Source of the DNA: Elusimicrobiota bacterium
Lineage (GTDB): Bacteria > Elusimicrobiota > Elusimicrobia > UBA1565 > UBA9628
DNA: 9,210 nt
Reading direction: 5' to 3'
Assembly (NCBI GenBank): GCA_028717865.1
Contig: JAQUMZ010000085.1
Span: 1-9,210 of the forward strand
Of the stretch, positions 6,866 through 9,210 are shown in pieces; position 1 is the stretch's first letter; every line of letters begins with the position of its first letter. The notes under the pieces were generated by a model. That model had not been told where the DNA came from and did no database searches. It saw nothing but the letters and a program-made list of their open reading frames with translations. Position numbers and translations under genes: made by a program.

Positions 6866-7561
6866 ATGCTAAGGCGACTATTAGTCGTAGAGGACCATCC
6901 GAACATGCACCGGTTCTACGACAACCTTCTGCGCCAGGTCGGGCGGAAGGTGGCTCTGGAGCATTTCCTGGCCAAGAACGTCGTCCAGGCGCGCGCCGTC
7001 CTTTCCCGCCAGAACATCGACCTCATCATCCTGGATTGGATGATGCCCGGGGTTTGCGGGCTCGAGTTTCTCAAGGAAATACGCGCCAAGCCGGAGCATA
7101 AGGACATCCTGATCATCATGGTGACGGCCAAGTGCCAGCCCAAGGATGTCACCGAGGCTCTCAACGCCGGCGCCGACGATTTCATCTCCAAGCCCTTCAA
7201 CGTGGAGGTGCTGCTGGCGCGTCTCAAGAGCCTGGCGCGGCGTCGGGACCGTCCCTGGCAGGCGCAGGCGGAGATAGCCTGCGCCGGCATCCATCTGGAC
7301 CCCAGCCGGGCCAGGGTCGAGGTCGACGGCAAGGAAATCCATCTCCATCCCAAGGAGATGATCCTGCTCGAGGTCTTCCTCCGGCGCCCCAACGTGCTGC
7401 ACGCCCCGCGCTCCCTTTGGGACCGGGGCTGGAGCTACGACTCCCAGAAATGGGAGCACGTCCTGGTGACGACGATCTCCAACCTCAAGAAGGGCTTGGG
7501 GGCCAAGAGGGGCGCCCTCCTGGAGTGCCGCCGGGGCCTCGGCTACATCCTGCGCGCCTGA
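6866..7561 (+). CDS. OmpR/PhoB-type response regulator (orphan)
   Basis: This is a DNA-binding transcription factor controlled by phosphorylation. The 231-residue length is typical. The receiver domain (1-125) has the acidic pair E9-D10, the phosphoacceptor D57 in IILDWMMPG, the switch T87 in MVTA and the invariant K109 in SKPF. The winged-helix domain (about 137-231) contains the HPKEMILLEVF first-helix block and the closing RRGLGYILRA wing. The recognition-helix region reads HVLVTTISNLKKGLG, where most relatives have a VDVHIxxLRxKL pattern, so its target may be unusual. The start at 6866 is chosen because MLRRLLVVED is the standard beginning of a receiver domain. The frame is open further upstream to 6746, but that extension would run through the promoter and into the previous gene. 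No histidine kinase is encoded in the window. The upstream tandem repeat suggests self-control. Confidence 0.92.
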   Translation: MLRRLLVVEDHPNMHRFYDNLLRQVGRKVALEHFLAKNVVQARAVLSRQNIDLIILDWMMPGVCGLEFLKEIRAKPEHKDILIIMVTAKCQPKDVTEALNAGADDFISKPFNVEVLLARLKSLARRRDRPWQAQAEIACAGIHLDPSRARVEVDGKEIHLHPKEMILLEVFLRRPNVLHAPRSLWDRGWSYDSQKWEHVLVTTISNLKKGLGAKRGALLECRRGLGYILRA

Positions 7562-7589
7562 CCGGAGCCGCTCCTCGCCCGCTCCCGCC

Positions 7590-7605
7590 GCGCCAAGATC
7601 GGCGC
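7590..7605 (+). other. Small GC hairpin downstream of the response regulator
   Basis: GCGCC (7590-7594) and GGCGC (7601-7605) can form a 5-bp stem with a 6-nt loop, 29 nt after the response regulator stop. No T-run follows, so it is not a standard intrinsic terminator. The rest of the 112-nt gap, 7562-7673, holds little else apart from the -10-like box of the next gene. Confidence 0.25.
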
Positions 7606-7661
7606 ATGATGGAAATTCTGAGAAAGCCTGACGCCTTGATCTTGGTTTGACGTTCGGGCCA

Positions 7662-7667
7662 TACAAT
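7662..7667 (+). promoter_or_regulatory. -10 box of the three-gene coupled operon
   Basis: TACAAT (5 of 6 to TATAAT) ends exactly 6 nt before the ATG at 7674, which would place the transcription start at or next to the start codon. A TTGACG lies at 7647-7652, but only 9 nt separate them. TTGATC at 7636-7641 gives a 20-nt spacer. Neither is a normal -35 distance. Confidence 0.45.
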
Positions 7668-7673
7668 AGCCTC

Positions 7674-8012
7674 ATGGTCCAATGCGAGACGGCGAGCATG
7701 GCGGGGGCGTTCGCGCAGCGAAGCGGCACCGTGCTGGTCTGGATCACGGAGACCCTCGACATCATGATGGCCCAGCAGGTAGTGCGGGCCATGAGCGGCT
7801 CGATGGGTCTCGACCACGAGAGTTCCTTCTCGGCCATGGTGGACGTGTCGGAAAAGGGGCGGGTCTTGCTCTCCGGCGGCTCCGGCGGGGGCCTGCTCGT
7901 CTTGCGGGCCGGTTGCGAGCGGGGGCGGCGGGAGCTTTCCGTGGACGCGATCGACATGGAGCGGCCGGCCGAGGCGAAGCCGCGGCGGCACGCGCGCGGG
8001 GCGGCCGCGTGA
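7674..8012 (+). CDS. Small protein, possible degenerate RsbT-type GHKL domain
   Basis: This 112-residue protein has no signal peptide or membrane helix. I first saw it as unknown. Read against what I remember of Bacillus subtilis RsbT, a switch kinase with a GHKL ATPase fold, residues 25-99 line up with about one single-residue gap. Shared positions include DI (29-30), the helix with A33, Q35 and R38, MG (44-45), SE (59-60), R63, a Gly-rich turn (68-73), ERGRR (82-86) and D94. The ATP-site residues are missing: the N-box Asn is V64, the G1 Gly-Pro-Gly is replaced by E-R-P after D94, and the G2 half is absent. If the kinship is real, this is a non-catalytic, shortened relative that could only bind partners. 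The C-terminal 13 residues are Ala/Arg-rich. The ATG at 7674 follows a -10 box by 6 nt and has no Shine-Dalgarno sequence; M9 (7698) is an alternative start. It overlaps the next gene by GTGA. The gene is likely; the family is tentative. Confidence 0.65.
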   Translation: MVQCETASMAGAFAQRSGTVLVWITETLDIMMAQQVVRAMSGSMGLDHESSFSAMVDVSEKGRVLLSGGSGGGLLVLRAGCERGRRELSVDAIDMERPAEAKPRRHARGAAA

Positions 8013-8173
8013 GCCTGGCGGGCCTCGAGGAGGAGCCGGTCGCGTCCGTCCTCGGCGGCCGGCGCGGGTCGTGGCTCGAAGTCATCTGGGCGGCCTGGCT
8101 GCTGACGCTGGCTTGGCGCTGGGCGGCATGGGAGCTGCGCGCGCTGCGGTCCCGGAGGCCGGGCCGGGCATGA
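8009..8173 (+). CDS. 54-residue Trp-rich single-pass membrane protein
   Basis: This is a microprotein of unknown function. The GTG start overlaps the previous stop as GTGA (8009-8012), and its own stop overlaps the next start as ATGA (8170-8173), so it exactly fills the gap between its two neighbours. Residues about 22-41 form one hydrophobic helix with six tryptophans (W22, W27, W30, W36, W38, W41) and a single buried arginine, R37. An acidic EEE at 7-9 precedes the helix and a basic RSRRPGR tail follows it. The positive-inside rule would put the C-terminus in the cytoplasm. There is no clear Shine-Dalgarno sequence, so translation probably depends on coupling to the upstream gene. I know of no family for it. 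Support comes from the precise double overlap and the credible membrane helix, not from homology. Confidence 0.6.
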   Translation: MSLAGLEEEPVASVLGGRRGSWLEVIWAAWLLTLAWRWAAWELRALRSRRPGRA

Positions 8174-9156
8174 AGCGCGTGCGGCTCGGCGGGCGGCTGG
8201 AGGGTTCGGCCCTGGGCCTGGGCTGCATGGGCATGTCGGAGTTCTACGGCAAGTCCGACGAGAAGGAATGCCTCGCCGTCATCCGCCGCGCCGTCGATCT
8301 GGGCGTGACCTTCCTGGACACATCCGATATGTACGGCCCCTTCGCCAACGAGCGGCTCGTGGGCCGCGCCCTGCGGGGCCGGCGCGGCCGGGTGGAACTG
8401 GCCACCAAGTTCGGCGTCGTGCGCGGTCCGGCGGATCCCGAGGCCGTCAAGGTGTGCGGCAAGCCGGATTATGTCCGCTCGGCCTGCGAGGGCAGCCTGC
8501 GGCGCCTGGGCGTGGAGGTCATCGACCTGTATTACCAGCACCGCGTCGATCCCGAGGTCCCTATAGAGGAAACGGTCGGAGCCATGGCCCGGCTGGTGGA
8601 GGCGGGCAAGGTACGCTGCCTCGGCCTCTCCGAGGCGGCGCCCGACACCATCCGCAGGGCCCACGCGGTGCATGCCATAACGGCCCTGCAATCGGAGTAT
8701 TCCTTGTGGACTCGCGATCCCGAGGTCGATACCCTGCCCCTGTGCCGCGAGCTGGGCATCGGTTTCGTGGCCTACAGCCCCCTGGGCCGCGGCTTCCTGG
8801 CCGGCGCGGTCAAGCGCGACGAGGACCTGGCCCCGGACGATTATCGCCGCCGCTCGCCGCGTTTTCAAGGCGAGAACCTGAGGCTCAACCGCGAGCTGTT
8901 CCGGCGCGTGGAGACGCTCGCCGCCGGCAAGGGGGTCAAGCCGGGCCAGCTGGCCCTGGCCTGGCTGCTGGCCCGCGGCCAGGACATCGTTCCCATCCCG
9001 GGCACCCGCAGCCGGGCGCACCTCGAGGCGAACGCCGCCGCCGCGGACATCGTCCTTTCCGAGGACGACGTCGCCTCGCTCGACGAGGCCATGCCCGTGG
9101 GCGCCGCGGCCGGAGCCCGCTATCCCGAGCCCGCCATGCGCCTGGTCAACCGCTGA
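8170..9156 (+). CDS. Aldo/keto reductase, AKR11/AKR13-like
   Basis: This is an NADPH-dependent oxidoreductase that reduces aldehydes or ketones, built as a cytoplasmic (beta/alpha)8 barrel. The 328-residue length is normal. The catalytic tetrad is complete: D50 and Y55 in FLDTSDMYG, K80 in ATKFG and H124 in YYQHRVD. Cofactor-binding blocks are also present: GLSE at 152-155, Q174, AYSPLGRG at 201-208 and IPGTRSRAHLEANAAA at 276-291. The opening LGLGCMGMSEFYG and the C-terminal GARYPEPAMRLVNR resemble the AKR13 group (YakC-like) and related bacterial reductases; the physiological substrate is not predictable. The ATG at 8170 is chosen because its first strand motif begins at once and because it overlaps the upstream stop (ATGA). 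A GGAGG at 8154-8158 lies 11 nt upstream, rather far. It is the last gene of a three-gene coupled operon and is followed by a hairpin. Confidence 0.93.
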   Translation: MKRVRLGGRLEGSALGLGCMGMSEFYGKSDEKECLAVIRRAVDLGVTFLDTSDMYGPFANERLVGRALRGRRGRVELATKFGVVRGPADPEAVKVCGKPDYVRSACEGSLRRLGVEVIDLYYQHRVDPEVPIEETVGAMARLVEAGKVRCLGLSEAAPDTIRRAHAVHAITALQSEYSLWTRDPEVDTLPLCRELGIGFVAYSPLGRGFLAGAVKRDEDLAPDDYRRRSPRFQGENLRLNRELFRRVETLAAGKGVKPGQLALAWLLARGQDIVPIPGTRSRAHLEANAAAADIVLSEDDVASLDEAMPVGAAAGARYPEPAMRLVNR

Positions 9157-9157
9157 G

Positions 9158-9182
9158 CGCTCGGCCGTTGATCCTCCGAGCG
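9158..9182 (+). terminator. Hairpin after the aldo/keto reductase, possible terminator
   Basis: CGCTCGG (9158-9164) and CCGAGCG (9176-9182) are perfect complements and form a 7-bp GC-rich stem with an 11-nt loop, starting 1 nt after the stop codon. There is no T-run after it (GAATATCGC follows), so it is either a weak or Rho-assisted terminator or an mRNA 3' end stabiliser. Confidence 0.4.
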
Positions 9183-9197
9183 GAATATCGCACCATT

Positions 9198-9203
9198 TAT
9201 AGT
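9198..9203 (+). promoter_or_regulatory. -10-like box before a possible next gene
   Basis: TATAGT (5 of 6 to TATAAT) ends 4 nt before an ATG that occupies the last three bases of the window (9208-9210). A TTGATC lies at 9168-9173, but with a 24-nt spacer. The arrangement repeats the box-then-ATG layout seen at 1985 and 7662, so a gene may begin at 9208; its coding sequence lies outside the window. Confidence 0.35.
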
Positions 9204-9210
9204 CCGCATG

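Noticed and set aside
7590..7605. Intrinsic terminator after the response regulator
   Set aside because: The 5-bp stem is short and no T-run follows; kept only as a small hairpin.
6881..7957. Minus-strand open frame (358 codons) opposite the response regulator and the 112-residue gene
   Set aside because: It crosses a promoter region and covers two convincing plus-strand genes; composition is that of a shadow frame.
8071..8169. Upstream in-frame extension of the aldo/keto reductase from the ATG at 8071
   Set aside because: It would add 33 residues before the normal family N-terminus and overlap the membrane microprotein; the ATG at 8170 sits in an ATGA overlap and fits the family start.
7762..9021. 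Minus-strand open frame (419 codons) opposite the aldo/keto reductase
   Set aside because: The plus strand has a complete reductase with catalytic tetrad; the antisense product shows no domain.

Overview
This is a GC-rich window (by eye well above 60%, with G or C at most third codon positions) from a Gram-negative, diderm bacterium. The evidence for a diderm envelope is a TolC-type outer-membrane channel, an RND inner-membrane pump and a candidate lipoprotein. The genes are chromosomal housekeeping or accessory in style. I see no mobile element, tRNA, rRNA or CRISPR array. The phylum cannot be read from the sequence. A high-GC Elusimicrobiota or deltaproteobacterial-type genome would fit, but that is a guess.

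Layout. (1) 2-1138, plus strand: 3' part of a membrane-anchored calcineurin-like metallophosphoesterase, cut by the window edge. (2) 1084-1938, minus strand: a candidate lipoprotein of unknown function with an apparent internal duplication; its 3' end overlaps the phosphoesterase tail-to-tail by 55 bp. (3) 1939-1999: a compact divergent promoter region. (4) 2000-6390, plus strand: a two-gene efflux operon, TolC-type channel followed 2 nt later by a 1048-residue HAE1-type RND transporter with an intact proton relay. No periplasmic adaptor gene is present here. (5) 6447-6776: a small DUF4404-like protein. (6) 6866-7561: an OmpR-type response regulator without a partner kinase; its upstream region carries a perfectly abutting 13-bp tandem repeat next to a good -35 box. 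(7) 7674-9156: three genes joined by 4-nt stop/start overlaps (GTGA, ATGA): a 112-residue protein that looks like a degenerate RsbT-type GHKL domain, a 54-residue Trp-rich single-pass membrane protein, and a complete aldo/keto reductase. (8) 9157-9210: a short hairpin and a -10-like box, with the window ending on an ATG that may start the next gene.

How they may work together. The channel and pump should form the outer- and inner-membrane parts of one tripartite exporter, using an adaptor encoded elsewhere. The response regulator may control itself through the tandem repeat; a link to the efflux genes is only positional. The three-gene block at 7674-9156 is the least conventional part. Its tight coupling suggests co-production of a non-catalytic switch-kinase-like protein, a membrane microprotein and an NADPH-dependent oxidoreductase. 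Several promoter-proximal genes have a -10-like hexamer only 4-9 nt before the start codon and no Shine-Dalgarno sequence, which suggests leaderless transcripts, whereas the RND gene and the DUF4404 gene do have Shine-Dalgarno sequences.
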